Assembly (NCBI GenBank): GCA_012519115.1
Contig: JAAYQW010000001.1
Location: 1-64,000 of the forward strand
DNA length: 64,000 nucleotides
Direction: 5' to 3'
DNA from: Spirochaetales bacterium
GTDB lineage: Bacteria; Spirochaetota; Spirochaetia; Sphaerochaetales; Sphaerochaetaceae
Position numbers and translations under genes: made by a program. Of this stretch, positions 17,508 to 26,200 are shown one piece after another (position 1 is the stretch's first letter; each line of letters starts with the position of its first letter). The notes under the pieces were generated by a model, which did no database searches, was not told the DNA's origin, and was given only the letters and a program-made list of their open reading frames with translations.

Positions 17508-18384
17508 CTCTGAATCTTCCTTCAATGCTATCGTCGGTGTTTTCAATTAAATTCGTTACGACGGCGTTGAGCTGTGCGGCGTTCTGACTTGTAATCACCG
17601 GCTTCCCAGTTTGCTGTTCAACGGCGAGCCGAGCCTCTTTAGCTGCTGTACCACCGCGCTTCGCAATAGCATGGCTTTCTTCAAAAGAGCTTGGATTCTC
17701 ATTCTTGGAAATTTCCGTTGAGGTGGATTCGGCAAGCATATTCAGAATCAGTTCCATGTCCGACATATTATCGCGTAGATTTTCTTTTTTGAGACCTTTC
17801 AGGTTTTTGTATTGCCGCGTATTCATGTCCGACCAGGCTTTTGTCATTTCATCCGTCAGGATTGCGTATTCAATACCTTTTCTGACACCGCTTTTCTGCC
17901 ACTCATCCGTCAGAGCATTGCGGACTCGGATAGAAAGAATCCGTTGATGAATCCATTCGTCGCTGTAACCCTTTTTCTGATACGTCTCCAATGCACGGTC
18001 AATGGCAAGTTCGGGATCAATGGTTTCTTCTATATGCTTTCTGCCGACTTGTGCAAGCCAAATCTTGAAAGGTTCTGCTTTTGGGGACGGAATAGATTGG
18101 ATGATACGAAGAAGCTGCTCGGTGTTGGCAACATCGGTTTTATAGCGCTTGCCATCTGCGGAGAGCATTTTCAGTTGACTACAATTTGTAGGCAACTCGC
18201 TCCCATCTTTTTTCAGGCGCGTTTTCAAGACACTCCAATATTTGGCGGCCCGGCGGGTGTCAGGCTGATCGGTCAGTACGCCTACCACATCTACAATGGA
18301 GAAATACCATTCCTCTTTATCCTTGTCCCATGCGGTACGGATATTCTGATTTTCAAAAAGCTGAACCTTATTGTTCTCTTGCAT
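17491..18384 (-). CDS. BRO-N domain (phage antirepressor-like) protein
   Basis: 297 residues from the ATG at 18384, which has GGGAGGAAAG upstream. The first ~110 residues match the BRO family N-terminal domain found in phage antirepressors and baculovirus BRO proteins (WYFSIVDVVGVLTDQPDTRRAAKYWS, then KTDVANTEQLLRIIQSIPS, then PFKIWLAQVG). The remaining half is helical and charged and ends in an Ala/Asn-rich segment; such long chromosomal forms are common beside restriction loci and mobile elements. DNA binding is known for the domain family; the role here is unknown. Third gene of a DUF262-XRE-BRO set; its 3' end overlaps the ClC start. Confidence 0.8.
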   Translation of the reverse strand: MQENNKVQLFENQNIRTAWDKDKEEWYFSIVDVVGVLTDQPDTRRAAKYWSVLKTRLKKDGSELPTNCSQLKMLSADGKRYKTDVANTEQLLRIIQSIPSPKAEPFKIWLAQVGRKHIEETIDPELAIDRALETYQKKGYSDEWIHQRILSIRVRNALTDEWQKSGVRKGIEYAILTDEMTKAWSDMNTRQYKNLKGLKKENLRDNMSDMELILNMLAESTSTEISKNENPSSFEESHAIAKRGGTAAKEARLAVEQQTGKPVITSQNAAQLNAVVTNLIENTDDSIEGRFRDEKND

Positions 18385-18436
18385 TTTTCGCTTTCCTCCC
18401 ACATCATTTCTTTGAGTGCTTCCTTCAATCTCTCGT

Positions 18437-18727
18437 TCATGGCAGTTCCAAGCTCAAAGTAGGTTTTAGTGAACTGTCTATTTCAGAGTAGGTCTTCTCA
18501 ACTTCCGGTATCCGGCAAGTATAGCACTTTCTGTGGGTGTCGTTTATCCGGCTATATAGGTAATCCTTTGATATATCGAAGCAGTCCGCGTATTGCAGCA
18601 TAACCTTGGCGGGAACGGTAGACATGCAGGACTCATATTTGAAAATATTGGACTGCCCGGTGCCGAACATTTTTCCAATCTGTGTCTGCGAAAGCTGTAC
18701 GCCGTTCATGCGATAACAACACACCAT
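18437..18727 (-). CDS. small XRE-type helix-turn-helix protein
   Basis: 96 residues. The first 60 form an XRE DNA-binding domain: QLSQTQIGKMFGTGQSNIFK, then a P-rich turn, and the typical LQYADCFDISKDYLYSRIND end. The tail of ~35 residues is Cys-, Ser- and Leu-containing and unassigned. It begins three bases after the stop of the DUF262 protein, with GGGGGA as ribosome site, and is followed 52 bases on by the BRO-N gene, so the three are probably one transcript. It may regulate that unit. Confidence 0.7.
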   Translation of the reverse strand: MVCCYRMNGVQLSQTQIGKMFGTGQSNIFKYESCMSTVPAKVMLQYADCFDISKDYLYSRINDTHRKCYTCRIPEVEKTYSEIDSSLKPTLSLELP

Positions 18728-18730
18728 AAT

Positions 18731-20443
18731 TTAAATCCCCCAAGTTTCAAGAGCATGCATAGAAAGATTCTTGGCTCTATCCTGAATGGAGGTTTCGTCC
18801 CAAACTTCAGTATCAAGATAAGCGGAAAGCGTTTCGATGCCTTCTGCATACTTACGAAGCCCACCCTTGTCACCTGACCCGGTTTTCTTTTTTTTCCAGT
18901 CAGCATCACGGATGGAAGCGTTTAACGCTTGAGTGATAATCGTAAGATTTCCAAGCGTAAGGAGTTTTCGGTCACGAAAGTCTGCAGCTTCTTCGTCCCC
19001 GGTAAAAGCCCAGTGGTTTCGCCACTTCTTCGGCATCATATGCTCAAGGCTATATTTGCTGATGCCCAGCAACTGTGTGGAGTGTCTGCGACGGTCACGG
19101 ATTTTGGATTCAATCAGGTATAGAACACCTATGGCCTGCTTATTCGTCAGTAGCGCATCGTTGAATGCCGTCGTTACATCCCTGTCCGTAGGCATACGAT
19201 TTATCTTATCATCCTGATTGTCTAGGTAACTGATAAACTGATCCTTTGACAAGACTCGATTAAGTATTAAACGGTCGGAGAAAAGCTGATTGTAATTCTT
19301 GGTAGTTGCGCGGGTCACAATGCGTCGCATTATATACGATTCCAGATAATCATACAGGTCGTTCCGTACCGAAATATCCCGTACATTGCGCTCAACAAAT
19401 AGGAGATAAGGAATCAGTGTGGCGGTGTCCAAAGCGAATATTATCGCGTTGAGGCGTTCAATCCCAGCCACAGAAGGCAACTCGTCATCAATGATGTTTG
19501 CGTTAATTGCCTTTTTGAAATAATCAGCATACTGGCGTATTTCCTCAAGGATAGATTGCTTATCGCCTCCGAAGTAATCCTTGATGAAACGCTTGTAGGA
19601 ATCGAAAAGCTTTTCCACTTTCGAAAATGTCAACTTGTCGTCGGCACTAACTTTCAACTCCGAGTCTTGTATTTTTATTTGGAGGAATGAGAAAAAGAAC
19701 AGGTCGATAAATGTCCTTTTCAGTCTGCCAGTGGTGACTTCTCTATCCCAGTATTCCTTTGTTTCATCGTCTTTCTCAAAGACATCAAGCCAGTACGTTC
19801 TATACTTAGTCATGTCGTTGCGCCCGAAGAAGTAATTTTTCAAGAGTTCAGCTGTAGTTAGACGAACTCCAAGTGAGTTGATAGTATCAAAAATCTGCTG
19901 TTCGTCTTCTTCCGTAGCAAGGTCAATGCCGACGAACAGCATATGGTAGCAAACCGCATCGAAATCCACCTTGGAAGGGTTAATATTGTCGACGAAGTAT
20001 TGATAAGCAAGGGAGATGTTGTCTTTGCGGTCGGTAGGCTGGATATTCTCTAACTCCATAATCGCATTGTACGCTTCGATGTCGTTATGGTTGTGTTGTA
20101 AGACTGTTCGGTCATCGTCGAGGCGGAAACGCTTATCGAACTTCCGCAAGCTATCATTCTTAAGGCACAATACCTTAAGCATGATGCTCAACGTAGTGAG
20201 CCGCTGCTGACCGTCGATGACCGTTCTAATATCGCCGATAGTGCTTGAAGTATCCGTCAACTTTTGCTTAAGTATAATCGAACCCATAAAGTATGGTGTC
20301 TGCGTCCTACTTACATTCTCAACATCCTCAAGTAGACGTTCCCACTGGGGCTCGCCCCATACATAAGCGCGCTGGAAAAACGGAATCTCAAGTATACGGC
20401 TTCCGTTAAAAATCTCATTAATTGTACGTTTCCCTGCATCCAT
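18731..20443 (-). CDS. GmrSD-like DUF262-DUF1524 nuclease
   Basis: 570 residues in one chain. The N-terminal DUF262 (GmrS-like, ParB-related NTP-binding fold) shows IPFFQRAYVWG (20-30) and the signature DGQQRLTTL (77-85). The C-terminal DUF1524 (GmrD-like, His-Me finger/HNH nuclease) shows YSLEHMMPKKW (464-474) followed by LLTLGNLTIIT. Proteins of this family include type IV restriction enzymes that cut modified phage DNA (GmrSD, BrxU); this assignment of role is from family knowledge. A strong GGAGGATTAG ribosome site precedes the ATG. It heads the DUF262-XRE-BRO unit next to the type I restriction operon. Confidence 0.88.
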   Translation of the reverse strand: MDAGKRTINEIFNGSRILEIPFFQRAYVWGEPQWERLLEDVENVSRTQTPYFMGSIILKQKLTDTSSTIGDIRTVIDGQQRLTTLSIMLKVLCLKNDSLRKFDKRFRLDDDRTVLQHNHNDIEAYNAIMELENIQPTDRKDNISLAYQYFVDNINPSKVDFDAVCYHMLFVGIDLATEEDEQQIFDTINSLGVRLTTAELLKNYFFGRNDMTKYRTYWLDVFEKDDETKEYWDREVTTGRLKRTFIDLFFFSFLQIKIQDSELKVSADDKLTFSKVEKLFDSYKRFIKDYFGGDKQSILEEIRQYADYFKKAINANIIDDELPSVAGIERLNAIIFALDTATLIPYLLFVERNVRDISVRNDLYDYLESYIMRRIVTRATTKNYNQLFSDRLILNRVLSKDQFISYLDNQDDKINRMPTDRDVTTAFNDALLTNKQAIGVLYLIESKIRDRRRHSTQLLGISKYSLEHMMPKKWRNHWAFTGDEEAADFRDRKLLTLGNLTIITQALNASIRDADWKKKKTGSGDKGGLRKYAEGIETLSAYLDTEVWDETSIQDRAKNLSMHALETWGI

Positions 20444-20602
20444 TGCTAATCCTCCAGATAGTAATAATAATCGTTCTTATTCCTTTGTAGAAATGGCTCA
20501 AAAATATCGCTACTACGGTAAATTATGCGCCTTTGACTTCTTCAGGAAGATTATAAGTCATCTCAGCAGGTTTTTCACATATTTCCAACCGTTCGGATTG
20601 TT

Positions 20603-21301
20603 CTACTCCATGTAATCAAGTGTCTGATCGTTGAGTGTCGCCTTAACTTCTCTCCACATCGGCATATACATATCCATTAGTGAAACGAACCGTTCGTTAT
20701 GGGTTTTCTCTACGAGGTGAATGAGCTCGTGTAGAATGATGTATTCAAGACATTCCGGTGTTTTCTTGGCAAGCTGAAGGTTAATCCATATCTTACCCGT
20801 CTTGGGGTTACAGGTTCCCCACCGTGTGGTCATGTACTTCGTTTGCCACCCCGTAGCCTTCAAGTCTGTTATCTTTTCCCATTTGGGAAGCAATCTCGCT
20901 ATTTCGGTTTTTAGCAACTCCCGGTACCATTCGCGGACAAGGTTTTCACGCTGATCGGCGGTGCTCCCTTTGCGCACCGTCAGCACAGCTTTGTCACCAG
21001 AAAGGACAATCGAGTTTTTGTTGCCGTATTCTATCTGGAGATAGTACTGCTTACCCCAGACAAATAAGGTTTCGCCGGAAACATACTCCCGCTCAGATTG
21101 CCGAGACTGGTTGTCGAACTTAGCGATTTGTTTTTTTATCCAGCTTACCTTAGTCCGAACGAACCGTTCAATCGCCTCGTCGCTTATTGTGAGGGGGGCG
21201 GATACCATCACGCTACCGTTGGGAGGCTTAACGTAGAGATGCATATTTTTGATATCTTTTTTGCACACCTCTATCGGTATGCCCGAAATGTTCAGCAGCA
21301 C
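20603..21301 (-). CDS. YgjP-type (DUF45/M48-like) zinc metallopeptidase
   Basis: 232 residues. The C-terminal part has the zinc site HELIH (191-195) with a third histidine at 201 (KTHNERF), preceded by the WGTCNPKTGKIWINLQL strand typical of the YgjP/SprT-like family. The start is a GTG directly after the hsdR stop (TAAGTG) with GGGGGAA upstream, so it is translated with the restriction operon. Homologues are known as frequent companions of type I restriction loci; the substrate is not established. A role in processing HsdR or in DNA-protein crosslink repair is possible. Confidence 0.88.
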   Translation of the reverse strand: MLLNISGIPIEVCKKDIKNMHLYVKPPNGSVMVSAPLTISDEAIERFVRTKVSWIKKQIAKFDNQSRQSEREYVSGETLFVWGKQYYLQIEYGNKNSIVLSGDKAVLTVRKGSTADQRENLVREWYRELLKTEIARLLPKWEKITDLKATGWQTKYMTTRWGTCNPKTGKIWINLQLAKKTPECLEYIILHELIHLVEKTHNERFVSLMDMYMPMWREVKATLNDQTLDYME

Positions 21302-24300
21302 TTAATATTCCCCCTGTTCCACAACGATGTTGTAGACTCTTTCAACCTCGTCCTTGTCTTTCAGTATCTTGTACAGCGCTTGCTTTATGCGCCGCTCTTT
21401 GAACTCGTTATGCCGGAAATCGGCTTGCTTGCTTTCGCGGACAGCTTTGTCGAGGGCAAGAGCTAAAGCCTCGTCCTCTCCGCAGTTATCGAATAGCGCC
21501 CTTAACGCTCCGCTGTGGCGGATACTTTCAGGGTAACGCGGATTGTTTTCAGGTGTTTCTGCGTTCTTTACCAATTCGATATACTTGGCGAGCATCTCTT
21601 CATATGCGATTGCACCCTCGCTTCTTGCCTTGATGAGTTCGTCGAGAATAGCCGACATCTTTTCATAATACTTCGGATTTATGAGGATCTTCTCAACAAT
21701 CTTTTTGCGGATGTTGTTCTCGATTGCCTCGGCCGCTGCTTCCTTACCTTTGCCGCCAAGCCGTTCACCCTGAGCCAGCACGAAGTCAAGAAGAGTGAAG
21801 TCATCAAACTCTCCTATTTTACGGCTGTCATCGGCTTTAATGTAGGTATCGATAAGTCGGCGCATATCCGCCTCATATGACTTCAAGTCAATAAAGTCGC
21901 CGCTGGCATTGCCGATGGTTTCTTTCAAGGCGGTGTAGAATGTGACCTTTTTACCGATGTCCGCCTGCTCGGCAGCAGTGTAGCCTGCTTCGTTCATTTC
22001 GCCCTTGATTTCGGCATAGGCACGGATAAGGCGGTTTACAAGTTTATACAGCTTCTCACGGCTGCGGGAACATGACTCGTCGTCAATGCCGCCGACGCCG
22101 TCCTCGCCACAGAAATAATAGATGAAGTCGATCTCAGCTCGCGGAGCGGGAACACCGCCGCAGAGGTCTTCCAGTTCCTCAAGTGTGATATCAAGGTATT
22201 TCTTCGCTTCACCAAGGCGGTCTTTTATCAAGCCCTCCACGTCTTCGGGCGAGTAGCCTTCAAATGCTCCAGCAGTATATTTATTAAGGGCATCTGCCAG
22301 GTCACCAAACAACTGCTTATAGTCTACGATGTAGCCGAAGTCTTTTTCCTCGCCATCCAGACGGTTGACGCGGCAGATAGCTTGAAACAAGCCGTGGTCG
22401 CGCATTGATTTGTCGATGTAGAGATAGGTGCAGGGCGGGGCATCAAAGCCGGTTAGCAGTTTATCAACCACGATGAGCAGCCTCATCTGCGCCGGTTCCT
22501 CGACGAACTTACGTTTGGCTTCAGCTTCAAATCCCTCCACGCTTTGACCGTTCAGCATTTGCGTGTAGACTTCATATTTTTCAAATTCCTCCGCATCCTC
22601 GGTTTCGGTACGAAGGTTTCCGGGAAGCGGAACGAAAGACGTAATGATGGCACATTGTTTGAAACCGCGGGACTGGAATATCTCGTAATACTTGCAGGCG
22701 GAATAAATGGAGTCCGCCACGAGCATGGCGTTCCCCTTGCCGTCGGCAAGGCGGTTTTTGATGTCAAAGTCGCTGATAATGTCCTCGGCAATGACTTCAA
22801 GCCGTTTCAGGGAACTATAGACTTTTTGCATATTGCCCCACTTGGACTTCAGCTTGGCTTTCGCCGCATCATTCAGCCCACGGGTCTTAATATCAAAATA
22901 CTGGTCAATCCGCTCTTGATTGCTGATGATTTGCTCGATGTCGCGGGCTTCGTAGCGGAGGTCAAGGACAACGCCGTCGGTGACAGCTTCGTCATATTTA
23001 TAGGTATGAATACAACCCGGTGCGAAAACCTCAATGCTTGTCTTTTTATCCTTGACAAGGAGTGGTGTACCCGTGAATCCGATGAAGACAGCGTTCGGGA
23101 GGATCTCCTTCATTGCCTCGTGTAAGAGACCGCTTTGGGTTCTGTGGCACTCATCCACGAAAACAACAAAACCGCCCTTTGCCTTAAAGCCTGTAGGCAG
23201 AGCGGCTTTCAATTCACGGATGAATTGTTCGACTGACCTCTTGGCTTGGGCTTCGTTGGATTCCGAACCGGTACGGACACCGAATTTATGAATCAGGGAG
23301 CAGATAAGCCGCTTCTCAGTCTTATCCAGCCGCTTTACAAGATCGTCACAGGACTTGGTGCGGTAGACCTGTTCGTCTACACCCAAATAGACTTTTTCCA
23401 TCTGCTCATCAAGTTCATCACGGTCGGTGATAATGAGGACACGAGCCTCGGGGTTTCCCGCCAGTATCCATTTGGAGAGCCAAACCATCGTCAAGGTTTT
23501 GCCGCTGCCTTGGGTATGCCAGATGATGCCGCCCTGCCCCCTGTTCAATTTTATCTGGGCTTTCTTTACACCGAAAAACTGATTATGGCGGCAGACCTTT
23601 TTAACGCCTTTATCGAACACGATGAAGTTATGGATGAGGTCGAGGAAGCGCCGTTTCTGGAACATGCTGAATAGCTGTCGGTCGAGTTTATCGGGCAGGC
23701 TTTTGCATTTCTCCAGAATATCGAGGGACACATCGTCCAGCGGTTGCGACGCGGTGTTAACGGTATCATTTTTCCATTCGAGATAATACTTCTCTGGCGT
23801 TTCAATGGCGGCATAGCGAAGACCCTCTCCGGTGTTGCCCGCCATAACAAACTGGATGGTGGTAAAGAACGGCTTGTTGAAATGCTCGCTCTGGTTGGAG
23901 AGGTTCTGCCGTATGCCCTGAGATATCGATACGGTGGATTTCTTCAATTCAATTACAGCTACAGCGATACCGTTAATATAGACGACAAGGTCGGGGCGGC
24001 GTTCGCTGCCAGACTTAACTGTCACTTCCTCAGCAACAGCAAATTCGTTATGATGAGAGTATTCCCAATCTATGAAATAAACCGTCTTGTCAGGGTCGCC
24101 GGGGTTTTCATGAACTTTCGCACCATATTTGAGGAGGGAATACACGTTTTGATTCGCCTTATATAAGCCCTGTTGCAAATTGCCCGCTGCTTTGGTGAGT
24201 TTAAGCACAGCCTTATCCGCGATAGATCGGCTATGTCCGCCGCCTTTGGGTGAAGTTAGCCAGGCGGTCAGGCGGTCTTCTATAATGTTCGTGTTTATCT

Positions 24301-24406
24301 GCCCGTGCAGGTCGCCCAAATAGGTGTAGTTTAACCCTGCCTTGTCTTGGAACAGGGAGAGTACGCGGTTTTGGGTCTTGCGTTCGGCTTCGTTGATCCT
24401 CGGCAT
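21302..24406 (-). CDS. hsdR: type I restriction enzyme, motor/nuclease subunit R
   Basis: 1034 residues, normal length for HsdR. The N-terminal nuclease domain shows the PD-(D/E)xK set (Asp139, Glu153, Lys155 in RPDLVVYINGIAVAVIELK). The helicase core has Walker A TQGSGKT (298-304) and box II DECH (418-421), followed by the GFTGTPLL motif. The long C-terminal part is helical, as expected for contacts to HsdM/HsdS. The complex translocates DNA and cuts unmethylated target DNA. It lies three bases after hsdS and is directly followed by the metallopeptidase gene. Confidence 0.95.
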   Translation of the reverse strand: MPRINEAERKTQNRVLSLFQDKAGLNYTYLGDLHGQINTNIIEDRLTAWLTSPKGGGHSRSIADKAVLKLTKAAGNLQQGLYKANQNVYSLLKYGAKVHENPGDPDKTVYFIDWEYSHHNEFAVAEEVTVKSGSERRPDLVVYINGIAVAVIELKKSTVSISQGIRQNLSNQSEHFNKPFFTTIQFVMAGNTGEGLRYAAIETPEKYYLEWKNDTVNTASQPLDDVSLDILEKCKSLPDKLDRQLFSMFQKRRFLDLIHNFIVFDKGVKKVCRHNQFFGVKKAQIKLNRGQGGIIWHTQGSGKTLTMVWLSKWILAGNPEARVLIITDRDELDEQMEKVYLGVDEQVYRTKSCDDLVKRLDKTEKRLICSLIHKFGVRTGSESNEAQAKRSVEQFIRELKAALPTGFKAKGGFVVFVDECHRTQSGLLHEAMKEILPNAVFIGFTGTPLLVKDKKTSIEVFAPGCIHTYKYDEAVTDGVVLDLRYEARDIEQIISNQERIDQYFDIKTRGLNDAAKAKLKSKWGNMQKVYSSLKRLEVIAEDIISDFDIKNRLADGKGNAMLVADSIYSACKYYEIFQSRGFKQCAIITSFVPLPGNLRTETEDAEEFEKYEVYTQMLNGQSVEGFEAEAKRKFVEEPAQMRLLIVVDKLLTGFDAPPCTYLYIDKSMRDHGLFQAICRVNRLDGEEKDFGYIVDYKQLFGDLADALNKYTAGAFEGYSPEDVEGLIKDRLGEAKKYLDITLEELEDLCGGVPAPRAEIDFIYYFCGEDGVGGIDDESCSRSREKLYKLVNRLIRAYAEIKGEMNEAGYTAAEQADIGKKVTFYTALKETIGNASGDFIDLKSYEADMRRLIDTYIKADDSRKIGEFDDFTLLDFVLAQGERLGGKGKEAAAEAIENNIRKKIVEKILINPKYYEKMSAILDELIKARSEGAIAYEEMLAKYIELVKNAETPENNPRYPESIRHSGALRALFDNCGEDEALALALDKAVRESKQADFRHNEFKERRIKQALYKILKDKDEVERVYNIVVEQGEY

Positions 24407-24409
24407 CGA

Positions 24410-26200
24410 TTAGCTCCCTCCTTGCAATAGGGTGTTCAGTTCTCGAAGAGCACGGGCGATGTTGGCATCGCTGAAGTTCTGCTTTTTCAGCTTTTCCTTC
24501 CACTCGACATCGGTGGCAATCAGGTGTTTGACGGACTGCACAGACACGGGCGTTCCCGCCTCCATCAGGTCACAGGTTGCCATATCCACCGTTGCGAGAA
24601 GTTCCAGCTTGTTTACGCTCTTGTATTTTAACTTATCGGCTACCCATTTGATGTCAGCCTGTCTGTCCCAACTTTGGACGTAGGCAAGGGCTTTGCTGAT
24701 GTTCTTTCCACGGGCAAAGGTTGTGCCTTGTTTTTTGTTGAAGGTGGCGATGTAGTTCATATTTTTGGCTATCATCTCGCCGCCCTTATAGCGCACTTCG
24801 TCAGCATAGGGACCCGCCGCTTTTTTCTTGAACGCCGCCGTGCTTTCGCCTTGATATCGACGCAGGAGATAGAGGCACTTCTGTACCTTTTTTCTGCCCA
24901 ACGGGTATTTGTCGGAGTAAAGTGCGTCCACAATGCCCGCAATCATCACGGCATCGTCAAATTGCTGGTTGTGCCCTTTGAATTTGGTTTCTTTTGCAAC
25001 AGGGCGAAGCGGTTCTGTCTTCTTCTCTTGGTCAATATCAGCCGTTGCTTTTATGGGTTCGGATTCTACAAGCCGGATCCTGCCTGCCAGCAGTTCGCTC
25101 ATCATTCCCTGCTTGATGTTCTGCAGCTTATTCAGCTTCGCCGTAAGTACGTCAATCTCCGCATCCATATCGGAGAGGATTTCGGCGATGGCGGTCTGCT
25201 CAGCAATAGTTGGTGGAATTTTCACTTCCAGTTTACTATATTCAGAAATCCAGTAACGTTGATGGTCTTTCAAAGGGAAATTTATCGTCTGCATAAGAGC
25301 ATAAATCAAACGAATGTCACAAATTCCTGTTGATGTCAGCAATTTCATTGCAGAGGATTTCACCTTGAACGGATAAGTGATGTACTTGGATTCGGTTGTA
25401 AAATCATCAAATATTATTACAGGTAAATTTGTGTAAATGCCATCGCGCTCATTTGTATAACCTAATACTAATGACTTGCCAGCAGTCAAAACTGGAGTGC
25501 CGCTTTCTTCATACTTGGTGCTTGCAACAATATATTTTTGTGGTTGCTCGTATTGAAGTAATTCACTAAGCGTTGTTTTCACCCACTCGCCCTCAAATCC
25601 CGGCAGCTTCCGCTTGCCCGTGAGCAGTTCCTGCATCACCCCCTGCTTGATGGCGCGCTTCTTAGCGATGAGCTTCTCCGTCGCGGCAAGCAAGGCGTCC
25701 GTATCCGAGAGCGCTTCAGCTATGCGGCGCTGTTCGGGGAGGGGAGGAAGTTGAACTTCAATCTCCGCTAACGATCTCGCCGAGATATGAACAATAGCAT
25801 CACCTTGACCGCGACTTGCTTTTTGCTCAGCAATCGGCTTTGAATTCAAATAGTAACCTAAGAAAAGACTATCCACCGCTTTTCTTGGTGTAAGTATCAC
25901 AATGTCTCCACCTGCATAAGCCTCGCAGTCATCAACAAAAGCAACGCATTTACCGATATCCTCTTTTGTTTCTCCTGAACCAGCAAACAACAATTCTCCT
26001 GTTCGCAAACGCCGAGAGGCATCTGCTACTGTCTCGGAAATATGCGAATGAAAAGTCTTCACATAATCATTGTGATGCGTATAAATCTCACCATACCGAA
26101 CACAAGGTATATTTCCGCTATGTGCTTCGTCCTTGTTTATCCCTCGACCTTTGGAAAAGTCACCTACAGAGCCGAGGATTGTTGTCTCCCAATTCACCAT
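24410..26200 (-). CDS. hsdS: type I restriction specificity subunit S with fused C-terminal domain
   Basis: 596 residues, long for HsdS (usually 380-460). Residues 1-400 have two target-recognition domains, each followed by a conserved helix: LPPLPEQRRIAEALSDTDALL and the matching IPPTIAEQTAIAEILSDMDAEI. After a charged linker comes an extra domain (414-596) with the segment LGRKKVQKCLYLL and AAGPYADEVRYKG, resembling the DUF4065/Panacea (SocA-like) antitoxin fold. I believe such fusions occur in other HsdS proteins. It overlaps hsdM by seven bases. The target sequence cannot be predicted by eye. Confidence 0.9.
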   Translation of the reverse strand: MVNWETTILGSVGDFSKGRGINKDEAHSGNIPCVRYGEIYTHHNDYVKTFHSHISETVADASRRLRTGELLFAGSGETKEDIGKCVAFVDDCEAYAGGDIVILTPRKAVDSLFLGYYLNSKPIAEQKASRGQGDAIVHISARSLAEIEVQLPPLPEQRRIAEALSDTDALLAATEKLIAKKRAIKQGVMQELLTGKRKLPGFEGEWVKTTLSELLQYEQPQKYIVASTKYEESGTPVLTAGKSLVLGYTNERDGIYTNLPVIIFDDFTTESKYITYPFKVKSSAMKLLTSTGICDIRLIYALMQTINFPLKDHQRYWISEYSKLEVKIPPTIAEQTAIAEILSDMDAEIDVLTAKLNKLQNIKQGMMSELLAGRIRLVESEPIKATADIDQEKKTEPLRPVAKETKFKGHNQQFDDAVMIAGIVDALYSDKYPLGRKKVQKCLYLLRRYQGESTAAFKKKAAGPYADEVRYKGGEMIAKNMNYIATFNKKQGTTFARGKNISKALAYVQSWDRQADIKWVADKLKYKSVNKLELLATVDMATCDLMEAGTPVSVQSVKHLIATDVEWKEKLKKQNFSDANIARALRELNTLLQGGS

